Part shown: positions 1 through 7,706 of the stretch, one piece after another
How positions within the stretch are numbered: the first letter of the stretch is position 1
How the letters are laid out: each line of letters begins with the position of its first letter
DNA from: Pseudoduganella rivuli
Lineage (GTDB): Bacteria > Pseudomonadota > Gammaproteobacteria > Burkholderiales > Burkholderiaceae_D
Reading direction: 5' to 3'
Assembly: GCF_009674485.1 (NCBI RefSeq)
Contig: NZ_WKJJ01000011.1
Coordinates: 124,001 to 188,000, forward strand
Length of the DNA stretch: 64,000 nt
The notes under the pieces: generated by a model
What the model was told of the DNA's origin: nothing
What the model saw: the letters and a program-made list of their open reading frames with translations, nothing else
The model's database searches: none
Position numbers and translations under genes: made by a program

Positions 1-443
1 CGCCAGCCGATGGTGGTGTCGTAGATCGTGGCGCTGCGGGAAAACGCGCTGTCGGCCTTGCCCATGACGAACGGTGCGCGCGTCATGGATTCCACGCCGC
101 CCGCCAGCATCAGGTGCGCCGCGCCGGACTGGATCGCGCGCGCCGCCTGGCCCACCGCGTCCATGCCCGAACCGCACAGGCGGTTGACGGTGGTGCCGGA
201 CACTTCAAGCGGCAAACCCGCCAGCAGCGCGGACATGCGCGCCACGTTGCGGTTGTCCTCGCCCGCCTGGTTGGCGCAGCCATACACCACGTCGTCGACG
301 GCTTTCCAGTCCACTTGCGGATTGCGCCGCATCAGTTCGCGCAGCGGGACCGCGCCCAGGTCGTCGGCCCGCATGTCTTTCAGCGTACCGCCGTAACGGC
401 CGATGGGGGTGCGGATGGCGTCGCAGATAAATGCATCTTTCAT
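1..443 (-). CDS. pcaF: 3-oxoadipyl-CoA thiolase, N-terminal part (runs off window)
   Basis: Last step of the beta-ketoadipate pathway: thiolytic cleavage of 3-oxoadipyl-CoA to succinyl-CoA and acetyl-CoA in the cytoplasm. About 147 codons are visible, with the C-terminal two thirds beyond position 1. The start MKDAFICDAIRTPIGRYGG is the typical thiolase N-terminus, and the acyl-accepting nucleophile is Cys90 in NRLCGSGMDA. It lies downstream of and co-oriented with pcaI and pcaJ, so the three probably form one operon read from about 1.9 kb. The roughly 100-bp gap to pcaJ carries a palindromic repeat. Assignment to pcaF rather than a general acetyl-CoA acetyltransferase rests on the pcaIJ neighbours. 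Confidence 0.9.
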   Translation of the reverse strand, partial: MKDAFICDAIRTPIGRYGGTLKDMRADDLGAVPLRELMRRNPQVDWKAVDDVVYGCANQAGEDNRNVARMSALLAGLPLEVSGTTVNRLCGSGMDAVGQAARAIQSGAAHLMLAGGVESMTRAPFVMGKADSAFSRSATIYDTTIGW

Positions 444-472
444 GTGATTCATTCCTCAAGTTGGCGTTGAAT

Positions 473-539
473 CCGTAGGTCGGTTTCCGCAGCGCGGAAG
501 CCGACATGGCGGCTTTGCTGCGCAAAACCGCCCTACGGG
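473..539. repeat. REP-like palindromic intergenic element, copy 1
   Basis: A compound inverted repeat between pcaJ and pcaF. The outer ends are CCGTAGGTCGG and CCGCCCTACGG; inside are a TTTCCGC/GCGGAA hairpin and a CATGGCGGCTT segment. The same arrangement recurs at 7574-7684 and partly at 42079-42105. It has no coding potential and may act as mRNA-stabilising or attenuating structure in the operon (inference). Confidence 0.75.
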
Positions 540-548
540 TTTGATGGT

Positions 549-1199
549 TCAGGCACGCAGCAACGGCGCGGCCGTCACGGTTTGCAGTTGGTCGAAATCC
601 AGTCCGTCGGCCATTTCCCGCACCACCAGCCCGCGCGGCGTCACGTCCAGCACCGCCAGGTCCGTATAGATGCGGTTGACGCAGGCGATTCCCGTCACCG
701 GATACGTGCATTTGCCGACGATCTTGGATTCGCCGCCCTTGGTCTGGTGTTCCATCATGACGAACACCTGCTTGGCGCCGATCGCCAGGTCCATGGCGCC
801 GCCCACGGCGGGGATCGCGTCGGGCGCGCCCGTGTGCCAGTTGGCCAGGTCGCCTTCGGACGACACCTGGAACGCCCCGAGCACGCAAATATCGAGGTGG
901 CCGCCGCGCATCATCGCGAACGAGTCGCTGTGATGGAAATAAGCGCCGCCCGTCAGCAACGTCACCGGCTGCTTGCCCGCGTTGATCAAGTCTTCGTCTT
1001 CCTCGCCTTCGGCCGGCGCCGGGCCCATGCCCAGCAAGCCGTTTTCACTGTGCAGGAACACTTCGCGCTCCGGCGGCAGGTAATTGGCGACCTTGGTCGG
1101 CAGGCCAATGCCGAGGTTCACATAGGCGCCTTCGGCAATGTCCTGTGCGACACGGGCCGCCATCTGTTCGCGGCTGTAGCGTTTCACTTCGCTGCTCAT
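549..1199 (-). CDS. pcaJ: 3-oxoadipate CoA-transferase subunit B
   Basis: Beta subunit of 3-oxoadipate:succinyl-CoA transferase, which activates beta-ketoadipate with CoA from succinyl-CoA. The protein has 216 residues, the usual size. The catalytic glutamate is Glu52 in the family signature SENGLLG. A longer open frame extends to 1652, but the start at 1199 is preferred because it overlaps the pcaI stop by four bases (ATGA), typical of translational coupling, and because it gives the family N-terminus MSSEVKRYSREQMAARVAQD. Its product pairs with PcaI as a heterodimer. Confidence 0.95.
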   Translation of the reverse strand: MSSEVKRYSREQMAARVAQDIAEGAYVNLGIGLPTKVANYLPPEREVFLHSENGLLGMGPAPAEGEEDEDLINAGKQPVTLLTGGAYFHHSDSFAMMRGGHLDICVLGAFQVSSEGDLANWHTGAPDAIPAVGGAMDLAIGAKQVFVMMEHQTKGGESKIVGKCTYPVTGIACVNRIYTDLAVLDVTPRGLVVREMADGLDFDQLQTVTAAPLLRA

Positions 1200-1876
1200 T
1201 GCACATTTCCTTTCAAGTCGGATTTCACTACGCGTTGCACGAAGATGCCGGGCGTGACGATCACTTCCGGATCCAGTTCGCCCAGCGCCACCACGTCCTG
1301 CACCTGGGCGATCGTGACCTTGGCCGCCATCGCCATGATCGGGCCGAAGTTGCGGGCCGTCTTGCGGTACACGAGGTTGCCCCAGCGGTCGCCTTTGAGC
1401 GCCTTGATCAACGCAAAGTCCGCGTGGATGGGCGACTCCAGCACGTAGTTGCGGCCATTGATGACGCGGGTTTCCTTGCCTTCGGCCAGCAAGGTGCCAA
1501 AGCCGGTCGGCGTGAAAAAGCCGCCGATGCCGGCGCCCGCCGCGCGGATACGCTCGGCCAGGTTGCCCTGCGGCGTCAGTTCCAGTTCGATCTCGCCGGC
1601 ACGGTACAACGCGTCGAACACGTAGGAATCGGACTGGCGGGGAAACGAGCAAATGATTTTTTTCACGCGCTTGGCCTTCAGCAGCGCGGCCAGGCCAGTA
1701 TCGCCATTGCCCGCGTTGTTGTTGACGATGGTGAGGTCGCGCGCGCCCTGCGCGATCAGTGCATCGATCAGCGCGGACGGCATGCCCGCATTGCCGAAGC
1801 CGCCGATCATCACGGTGGCGCCATCGTGGATGTCGCCAACGGCGCTTTCCAGGGAGTCAAATGTCTTGTCGATCAT
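1196..1876 (-). CDS. pcaI: 3-oxoadipate CoA-transferase subunit A
   Basis: Alpha subunit of 3-oxoadipate:succinyl-CoA transferase, 226 residues. The Gly-rich segment MIGGFGNAGMP at residues 23-33 is the CoA-transferase family I signature. It is the first gene of the visible pca operon and is coupled to pcaJ by an ATGA overlap. About 130 bp separate it from the divergent pcaR, and that gap holds two PcaR-like boxes, so protocatechuate or 4-hydroxybenzoate derived beta-ketoadipate probably induces it through PcaR. Confidence 0.95.
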   Translation of the reverse strand: MIDKTFDSLESAVGDIHDGATVMIGGFGNAGMPSALIDALIAQGARDLTIVNNNAGNGDTGLAALLKAKRVKKIICSFPRQSDSYVFDALYRAGEIELELTPQGNLAERIRAAGAGIGGFFTPTGFGTLLAEGKETRVINGRNYVLESPIHADFALIKALKGDRWGNLVYRKTARNFGPIMAMAAKVTIAQVQDVVALGELDPEVIVTPGIFVQRVVKSDLKGNVQ

Positions 1877-1895
1877 GATTCATCCAAGTTAGAGT

Positions 1896-1929
1896 GTTCG
1901 ATTACCGCACAAATGTTTGTTTATCGCAC
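1896..1929. promoter_or_regulatory. Two tandem PcaR-type operator boxes
   Basis: GTTCGATTACCGCAC lies at 1896-1910 and GTTTGTTTATCGCAC at 1915-1929. The two 15-mers match at 12 positions and repeat at 19 bp, close to two helical turns. From memory, the Pseudomonas putida PcaR box is GTTCGATAATCGCAC, which copy 1 matches at 13 of 15 positions. They sit between the divergent pcaI and pcaR, where one tetramer or two dimers could control both directions. Confidence 0.75.
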
Positions 1930-2008
1930 ACACAGTGTATCGACATCGTGGCGCCGAGGTCAAGAAAAAATCTCCTATCGGATTGGGCACTCCGGATAAA
2001 ATTCCGCC

Positions 2009-2839
2009 ATGCCAAAGAAAACCGCCCCGGAAATACCAAGCGCCGACGAGCGCGAACCCACGATCGCCGAGCAGATCGACGCGATGACCGACCCCAGTTT
2101 CATGACGTCGCTGGCGCGCGGCCTGGCCGTGGTGCGCGCGTTCAGCGACTCGCGCAAGCCGCAAACCATTGCGCAAATCAGTACCAAAACAGGGATTCCC
2201 CGCGCCGCCGTGCGGCGCTGCCTGTACACGCTGCAGCAGTTGGGCTATGTGGACGCGGAGCTGAACAATTTCTCGCTGCGGCCGAAAGTGCTGACGCTCG
2301 GGTATTCGTACCTGTCGTCGACGCCGCTGACGGTGTCGGCGCAGCCTTGCCTGAATGCCATTTCGCGCGAGCTGAACGAATCCAGTTCGCTGGCCGTGCT
2401 CGATGAAGGGGAAATCCTGTACGTGGCGCGCGCCGCCACGTCGCGCGTGATGTCGGTGGCGCTGAACACGGGCAGCCGGTTGCCCGCGTATTGCACGTCG
2501 CTGGGCCGCGTGATGCTGGCGCACTTGCCGCCCGACCAGCTGGATGCGTATTTTGAAAAGACCAGACTGCGGCCAATGACGGACCGCACCGTGGTCGACG
2601 AAGCGCGTTTGCGGGAAATCCTGCGCGGCGTGCGCCAGGCCGGCTACGCCGTCAACGATGAAGAACTGGAAGTGGGCTTGCGCTCGATCGCCGTGCCGGT
2701 ACGGGGTGCATCCGGACAGGTGCTGGCGGCGCTGAACGTGGGCGCACAAGCGGCCCGGGTTCCGGTGGAAAAGCTGGAACAGGAATTTTTGCCCGTGCTG
2801 TTGCGGGGCGCGCAGGAATTATCGGTGCTGCTGCCTTGA
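2009..2839 (+). CDS. pcaR: IclR-family regulator of beta-ketoadipate genes
   Basis: A 276-residue IclR-family transcription factor of the PcaR/PcaU/PobR group. After an N-terminal extension, the winged helix spans about residues 35-95 (SLARGLAVVRAFSD, then IAQISTKTGIPRAAVRRCL). The effector domain ends with the conserved GLRSIAVPV and LAALNVG segments. In this group beta-ketoadipate is the usual co-inducer. It is divergent from pcaIJF and shares a short intergenic region with two matching boxes. Its 3' end converges on xth with an 11-bp gap. Exact ligand specificity is inferred from context. Confidence 0.9.
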   Translation: MPKKTAPEIPSADEREPTIAEQIDAMTDPSFMTSLARGLAVVRAFSDSRKPQTIAQISTKTGIPRAAVRRCLYTLQQLGYVDAELNNFSLRPKVLTLGYSYLSSTPLTVSAQPCLNAISRELNESSSLAVLDEGEILYVARAATSRVMSVALNTGSRLPAYCTSLGRVMLAHLPPDQLDAYFEKTRLRPMTDRTVVDEARLREILRGVRQAGYAVNDEELEVGLRSIAVPVRGASGQVLAALNVGAQAARVPVEKLEQEFLPVLLRGAQELSVLLP

Positions 2840-2850
2840 GTTACGCGGCA

Positions 2851-3639
2851 TCAGGCGGCCGCGCCATCCCAGTCCAGTTCGATCCACACGGGCGCGTGGT
2901 CGGACGGCTTTTCCCGCGCCCGCACGTCGCGGTCCACGCCCGCCGCCGTCAGTTTGCCGGCCAGTGAAGGGCTGAGCAGCAGGTGGTCGATGCGGATGCC
3001 GGCATCGCGCCCGAACGCATTGCGGAAATAATCCCAGAACGTATAGATGCGCTGCCCCGGATGGGTGGCGCGCAGCGCATCGGTCCAGCCCTGTTCCAGC
3101 AAGCGGTGAAACGCGGCCCGGCTCTCCGGCCGGAACAGCGCGTCATCGAGCCACCGCTCCGGCTTGTAGACATCGAGTTCGGTCGGCATCACGTTGTAGT
3201 CGCCGGCCATCACCACCGGCGCGCCAGTCGCCATCAGTTCCGCGCCACGCGCGATCAGCCGCTCGAACCAGCGCAATTTGTAATCGAATTTGGGACCCGG
3301 AGCGGGATTGCCGTTCGGCAGATACAGGCAAGCGATGACGATGCCGCCGACGATGGCTTCCAGGTAGCGGCTTTGCACGTCGTCGTCTTCGCCGGCCAGC
3401 GCGCGGCCGATTTCGTGCGGCGCTTCGCCGCGCGACAGGATCGCCACGCCATTCCAGCTTTTCTGGCCATGCCACAGCGCATGGTAGCCGGCCGCTTCAA
3501 TGGCCGCGGCCGGGAATTTTTCGTGGGGAGCCTTGAGTTCCTGCAGGCAGGCGACATCGGGACGGGTCTCGTCCAGCCATTGCAGCAGCGCGCCCAGGCG
3601 CGCGTTGATACCATTGATATTGAAGGTGGCGATCCGCAT
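2851..3639 (-). CDS. xth: Exodeoxyribonuclease III (AP endonuclease)
   Basis: A 262-residue Mg-dependent DNA repair enzyme of the EEP superfamily: 3'-5' exonuclease and apurinic/apyrimidinic endonuclease. Family motifs are visible: MRIATFNINGINAR at the start, the metal-binding Glu34 in CLQELK, GDYNVMP in the middle, WTDALRATHPG with YTFWDYFRNAFGRDAG, and the terminal SDHAPVW with the catalytic Asp-His pair. Length and motif order are complete. It is a housekeeping gene with no functional link to the neighbouring pca genes. Confidence 0.93.
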   Translation of the reverse strand: MRIATFNINGINARLGALLQWLDETRPDVACLQELKAPHEKFPAAAIEAAGYHALWHGQKSWNGVAILSRGEAPHEIGRALAGEDDDVQSRYLEAIVGGIVIACLYLPNGNPAPGPKFDYKLRWFERLIARGAELMATGAPVVMAGDYNVMPTELDVYKPERWLDDALFRPESRAAFHRLLEQGWTDALRATHPGQRIYTFWDYFRNAFGRDAGIRIDHLLLSPSLAGKLTAAGVDRDVRAREKPSDHAPVWIELDWDGAAA

Positions 3640-3697
3640 ACGCCATTGTGCCGCGGATTATCGCCATGCGCCGCACGGAACATGGCGGCGGCGCGCC

Positions 3698-3883
3698 TCA
3701 GTAACTGCGGCGGCGGCCCTGCCCCAGCACCCGCTCGATGACGGATTCCGGCACGTCGAAACTGCGCATGTAAGAGATTGCCAGCTGCCTGCCCATCGTA
3801 TCGTTCAGCATCACGCCATGTTCAACGATCGCTGCCATGTGCGTATTTGTTCGTCTCTGCGACACAGAGTTACCGCCAACCAT
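3698..3883 (-). CDS. Small basic-tailed protein of unknown function
   Basis: An open frame of up to 61 codons. The start could be at 3883 or at the internal Met codons giving MAAIVEHGVMLN or MLNDTMGRQLA. The C-terminal half, SYMRSFDVPESVIERVLG followed by RRR, looks like a short helical module with a basic tail. A similar ending (PELIRRLLDGG then RR) occurs in the small protein at 19967-20194, which supports both being real. No known family is recognised. It lies between xth and the copper operon on the opposite strand to the latter. Confidence 0.45.
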   Translation of the reverse strand: MVGGNSVSQRRTNTHMAAIVEHGVMLNDTMGRQLAISYMRSFDVPESVIERVLGQGRRRSY

Positions 3884-3992
3884 CCGCTCCCTCCAACTGT
3901 GACATATACAGTCCTAAAGTAACACACTTGCGGTAAATAAACTAGAAAATTTGCAATATTATTTACCTTATGGCAATCCTTCACAGGTGCGC

Positions 3993-4023
3993 TTGACCTT
4001 CCCCCCATGGCAAGGTTTATAGT
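3993..4023 (+). promoter_or_regulatory. CueR/MerR-type copper-responsive promoter
   Basis: A -35 element TTGACC (3993-3998) and a -10 element TATAGT (4018-4023) are separated by 19 bp, the over-long spacer typical of MerR-family promoters. The spacer contains the dyad ACCTTCCC (3996-4003) and GGCAAGGT (4009-4016), closely like the copA promoter of E. coli. It drives the copper operon starting at 4033. A transcript starting about 7 bp after the -10 would begin only a few bases before the first ATG. No merR-family gene is in the window, so the regulator must be encoded elsewhere. Confidence 0.82.
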
Positions 4024-4032
4024 GTCGGTCTG

Positions 4033-4401
4033 ATGACACACTTCCTCGTTCGCTGCCTGCTGTGGTTATTGATGGCTGCCTTGCCGCTGCAAGGCAGCGC
4101 GGCGGTGTTCGCCACGTGCAAGTCCCAGGCGCCCTCAGCAAGCCACAGCTGCCACGAACAAGGCGACATGGCGATGCACGACGCGGCGCTGGCCGAGGAC
4201 GGCGGCGACGGCAAAGCCGCCCTGAAAGCCCACGGCAAATGCAGCACCTGCGCCAGTTGCTGTACCGCCGCCACGGCGCCGCCGCTGGCGGTGCGGATGC
4301 CGGCGCCGTTTCCCCGCCCAGCCCGCGCATTGCCAACGGCGGAACCCTGCATTGCCGCCATTTTCCCGCCCGGACTGGAACGCCCGCCCCGGCCCATGTG
4401 A
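4033..4401 (+). CDS. Secreted Cys/His-rich small copper-locus protein
   Basis: A 122-residue protein with a Sec signal peptide (about residues 1-24, CLLWLLMAALPLQGSAA). The mature part carries the Cys/His/Met cluster SHSCHEQGDMAMHD and a second cluster CSTCASCC, consistent with metal binding in the periplasm. It is the first gene behind the CueR-type promoter and is followed by a His/Met-rich protein, an outer-membrane efflux lipoprotein and a multicopper oxidase. It resembles DUF2946-type proteins of copper loci, though I cannot confirm the family. The ATG sits about 10 bp after the -10 box, so the message may be leaderless. Confidence 0.7.
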   Translation: MTHFLVRCLLWLLMAALPLQGSAAVFATCKSQAPSASHSCHEQGDMAMHDAALAEDGGDGKAALKAHGKCSTCASCCTAATAPPLAVRMPAPFPRPARALPTAEPCIAAIFPPGLERPPRPM

Positions 4402-4470
4402 CCTTGCTGCTTCGCGCACGGCGGCCGATGCCGCTCCCGCCGGATTCCGGCACGTCACAAGGATTTCACG

Positions 4471-4815
4471 ATGAAAATGCTATACGCCCTGCTGCTGGCG
4501 GCAGCCGGCGCGCCGCCGGCCGTATCCGCACCGGCGGACCAGCCAGCGCCGCAACCCTACCGCTCAACTTTTGCCGCCTACCAGCGCCAGCCCGAACCCG
4601 GGCAAACGCCTGACCAGTACTGGCTCCAGGCCAACCGCACGGTGGCGGGCTCCGGCCACGCCATGGGCCACATGGGCCACACGGATCAGACCGGCCATGG
4701 CACGGCTGGCCACGACGCCATGAAACGCGACGCCATGGACCACAGCAAAATGCACCACGGCAAACAACCGGACGCGGCCCCGCCGCCCGCCCAGCACCAG
4801 CACAAGGAACATTGA
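4471..4815 (+). CDS. Periplasmic His/Met-rich copper-binding protein
   Basis: A 114-residue protein with a short signal peptide (MKMLYALLLAAAGAPPAVSA). The second half is extremely rich in His and Met (GHAMGHMGHTD, HDAMKRDAMDHSKMHHG, and a terminal QHQHKEH), a pattern typical of periplasmic copper sponges or chaperones. It is likely co-transcribed with the flanking genes: 69 bp after the upstream gene and one base before the TolC-like gene. The function as a copper buffer or donor to the oxidase is inferred from composition and context. Confidence 0.75.
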   Translation: MKMLYALLLAAAGAPPAVSAPADQPAPQPYRSTFAAYQRQPEPGQTPDQYWLQANRTVAGSGHAMGHMGHTDQTGHGTAGHDAMKRDAMDHSKMHHGKQPDAAPPPAQHQHKEH

Positions 4816-4816
4816 C

Positions 4817-6169
4817 ATGGCAGCCAACGTGATCACCCGCATCGCCGGAGCAACGGCGCTGGCGGTACTGGCCGGCTGCGTGTCGGTGCCGGCCGATGGC
4901 GGCGCCGGCAAGGCAGCCGCCTACGCGGCCGACCGCCTCGGCCAACCGGCCCCGCTGGCGATGGCCGCGCCGGACAATGCCGCCACCACGGAAATCCAGT
5001 CGCTGCTGGCGCAGCCGCTGACGCCGGACGGCGCCGTCCGCATCGCGCTGCTCAACAGCCCCGCCTTGAAAGCATCGCTGGCTGAACTGGGCATGACGGC
5101 CGCGGACGTGGCGCAGGCGGGGCGCCTGCGCAATCCCGGCATCGGCTTTGGCCGCGTGCGGGGCGGCGGCGAGACGGAAATCGACCGCAGCGTCACGTTC
5201 GATATCGCCGGCTTGCTGACCCTGCCCGCCCGCACCGGGATTGCCGGGCGCCAGCTGGAACGCGCCCAACTGGCCGCGGCCGGCCAGGCCGTGCAATTGG
5301 CCCACGACACGCGCCGCGCGTGGTACACGGCCGTCGCGGCGGCGCAGAGCGCCGCCTTTGCCGGGCAAGTGCGCGAGGCGGCCGAAGCGGGCGCCCTGCT
5401 GGCCGACCGCATGCGCAAGAGCGGCAACTGGTCGCGCCTGGACCAGGCCCGCGAACGCGCATTCTATGACGACGCCATCACGCGCCAGGCCCGCACCAGC
5501 CACGAGGCGCTGGCCGCCCGCGAACAGCTGGCGCGCCTGCTGGGCCTGGAGCGCAGCGACGGCATCCGCCTGCCGGAGCGTTTGCCGGATTTGCCCGCCA
5601 CGCCGGTGGAACCGCAACAGGCGGAACGCGAGGCACTGGAACGCCGTCTCGACGTGCTGGCCGCGCGGCGCGAAACGGAAAGCGCCGCCGCCGACCGGGA
5701 CCTGACACGGGTCACCCGCTTCGTCAACGTGTTCGACGCCGGCTACGTCAACAAGAGCGCGACCGGCATGCCGCGCCAGAATGGCTACGAAGTGTCGCTG
5801 GAGTTGCCGCTGTTCGACTGGGGCGATGCGCGCGTGGCGCGCGCCGAAGCGCAGTACCTGCAAGCCGTGCACCGCGCCACGGACGCCGCCATCCGCGCCC
5901 GCTCCGACGTGCGGGTCGCGTATTCCGGCTACCGCACCGCGCATGACATCGCCCTGCACTACCGCGACCACGTGGTCCCGCAGCGCAAGAAGATTTCCGA
6001 GGAAGTGCTGTTGCGCTACAACGGCATGCTGGCCTCGGTCTTCGAATTGCTGGCCGACGCGCGCGAACAACTGAACAGCGTTAACGAATCCATCGAAGCC
6101 CAGCGCGATTTCTGGATCGCCGACACCCAATTACAGGCCGCGCAACACGGCGCGGGAGTACAGCCATGA
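4817..6169 (+). CDS. TolC-family outer-membrane efflux lipoprotein (CusC/CzcC-like)
   Basis: A 450-residue outer-membrane factor. The lipobox LAVLAGC places the lipidated cysteine at residue 21. Two repeats of the OEP domain follow; the periplasmic helical hairpins are visible as long Ala/Glu/Arg-rich stretches (for example AREQLARLLGLERSDGIRLP). The C-terminal half contains SLELPLFDWGDARVARAEA, a standard OEP signature. It would form the exit duct for periplasmic copper. No RND pump or membrane-fusion protein is encoded beside it, so it must pair with components elsewhere or act in copper sequestration. It overlaps the next gene by four bases. Confidence 0.85.
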   Translation: MAANVITRIAGATALAVLAGCVSVPADGGAGKAAAYAADRLGQPAPLAMAAPDNAATTEIQSLLAQPLTPDGAVRIALLNSPALKASLAELGMTAADVAQAGRLRNPGIGFGRVRGGGETEIDRSVTFDIAGLLTLPARTGIAGRQLERAQLAAAGQAVQLAHDTRRAWYTAVAAAQSAAFAGQVREAAEAGALLADRMRKSGNWSRLDQARERAFYDDAITRQARTSHEALAAREQLARLLGLERSDGIRLPERLPDLPATPVEPQQAEREALERRLDVLAARRETESAAADRDLTRVTRFVNVFDAGYVNKSATGMPRQNGYEVSLELPLFDWGDARVARAEAQYLQAVHRATDAAIRARSDVRVAYSGYRTAHDIALHYRDHVVPQRKKISEEVLLRYNGMLASVFELLADAREQLNSVNESIEAQRDFWIADTQLQAAQHGAGVQP

Positions 6170-7572
6170 CGACACGCCGACATTTCCTTCTCAACGCGGG
6201 CGCCACCGCCGTCGCCGCCGCTGCCGTCACCAAGGCCGGCGCGGCCACCTTGCCGGAAGCGCCGACGATGTCCAATGCGGACACCCACGTGCCGCCACCG
6301 CCGCCCAACGGCCGTCCGTTCAACCCGGTGGTGACCTTGAACGGCTGGTCGCTGCCATGGCGCATGCGCAATGGCGTCAAGGAATTCCACCTGGTGGCCG
6401 AGCCCGTCGTACGCGAACTGGCGCCCGGCATGAAGGCCAACCTGTGGGGCTACAACGGCCAGTCGCCCGGCCCCACCATCGAAGTGGTGGAAGGCGACAA
6501 GGTGCGCATCTTCGTCACCAACAAGCTGCCGGAAATCACCAGCATCCACTGGCACGGCCAGCGCCTGCCCAACGGCATGGATGGCGTCACGGGCCTGACG
6601 CAGCCCGCCATCGCACCGGGCAAGACGTTCGTCTATGAATTCGTGGCGCGCCGCCCGGGCACCTTCATGTACCACCCGCATGCCGATGAAATGACGCAGA
6701 TGGCGATGGGGATGATGGGTTTCTGGGTCACGCATCCGAAAGACCCGGCGCTGCACGCGGTGGACCGCGATTTCGTGTTCCTGCTCAACGCCTACGATAT
6801 CGAACCGGGCAGCTACACGCCGAAGACCAACACCATGCTGGACTTCAACCTGTGGACCTTCAACAGCCGCGTGTTCCCCGGTATCGAGTCGCTGAACGTG
6901 CGGCAAAACGACAAGGTCCGCATCCGCGTCGGCAACCTGACGATGACCAACCACCCGATCCATATCCATGGCCACGAATTCGTCGTGGCGGGCACGGACG
7001 GCGGCTGGGTGCCGCCGTCGGCGCGCTGGCCGGAAGTCACCACCGATATCGCCGTGGGCCAGATGCGCGCCATCGAATTCACCGCCAGCGAACCGGGCGA
7101 CTGGGCCTTCCACTGCCATAAATCGCACCACACGATGAATGCCATGGGGCACAACGTGCCGAACCTGATCGGCGTCGACCACAGCGGCATTGCGGAAAAG
7201 ATCAACCGCATCGTGCCGGACTACATGGTAATGGGCGACAAGGGTGGATCGATGGGCGGCATGGAAATGCCGCTGCCGGAAAACACGTTGCCGATGATGA
7301 CGGGCGAAGGCCCGTTCGGCGGCGTGGAAATGGGCGGCATGTTCACGGTCATGAAGGTGCGCAAGGACCAGAAACGGGGCGATTATTCGGACCCGGGCTG
7401 GTACCGGCATCCGGCCGGGTCGCTGGCGTATGAATGGACCGGGGAGCTGGCCGAACCCGCGCGCTCGGGCGACGCGGGCAAGGCGCTGATCGCATCACCG
7501 CACGGGCAGCATGGCGCGGAGGTGGAACTTACGGTGCGCAAGCCATCCGGCAACGCCCACTCGGGACATTGA
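6166..7572 (+). CDS. Periplasmic multicopper oxidase (copper detoxification type)
   Basis: A 468-residue multicopper oxidase. It begins with a twin-arginine signal (TRRHFLL, then an Ala-rich stretch to about residue 27). All copper motifs are present: HWHG, YHPHADE, HPIHIHGHEF, and the T1/T3 signature HCHKSHHTMNAM with the axial Met. A Met-rich stretch near residues 355-390 (GGSMGGMEMPLPE, GGVEMGGMF) resembles the copper-acquiring regions of CueO/CopA. It probably oxidises Cu(I) in the periplasm. It is the last gene of the copper operon and ends just before a REP-like repeat. Confidence 0.9.
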   Translation: MTTRRHFLLNAGATAVAAAAVTKAGAATLPEAPTMSNADTHVPPPPPNGRPFNPVVTLNGWSLPWRMRNGVKEFHLVAEPVVRELAPGMKANLWGYNGQSPGPTIEVVEGDKVRIFVTNKLPEITSIHWHGQRLPNGMDGVTGLTQPAIAPGKTFVYEFVARRPGTFMYHPHADEMTQMAMGMMGFWVTHPKDPALHAVDRDFVFLLNAYDIEPGSYTPKTNTMLDFNLWTFNSRVFPGIESLNVRQNDKVRIRVGNLTMTNHPIHIHGHEFVVAGTDGGWVPPSARWPEVTTDIAVGQMRAIEFTASEPGDWAFHCHKSHHTMNAMGHNVPNLIGVDHSGIAEKINRIVPDYMVMGDKGGSMGGMEMPLPENTLPMMTGEGPFGGVEMGGMFTVMKVRKDQKRGDYSDPGWYRHPAGSLAYEWTGELAEPARSGDAGKALIASPHGQHGAEVELTVRKPSGNAHSGH

Positions 7573-7573
7573 A

Positions 7574-7684
7574 CCTGTAGGGCGGTTTCCGCTTTGCGGA
7601 AGCCGCCATGCCGGCACCGCCACCGAGGCGCGCGATCGTGGTAATGCACGCATGGCGGCTTGATGAAACCAAACCGCCCTACGG
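7574..7684. repeat. REP-like palindromic intergenic element, copy 2
   Basis: Between the convergent multicopper oxidase and pobA genes. It begins CCTGTAGGGCGGTTTCCGC, folds through GCGGAAGCCGCCATG, and ends AAACCGCCCTACGG. It shares its outer ends and inner hairpin with the element at 473-539 but carries a longer centre. It may also serve as a two-way terminator for the convergent genes (inference). Confidence 0.75.
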
Positions 7685-7706
7685 AATTTAACGGCGCGGG
7701 CCGCGA

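Noticed and set aside
4466..6130. Long minus-strand open frame (554 codons) over the TolC-like gene
   Set aside because: It is antisense to a clear OEP-family gene with lipobox; its translation is His/Arg/Gln-rich low complexity typical of GC-rich shadow frames.
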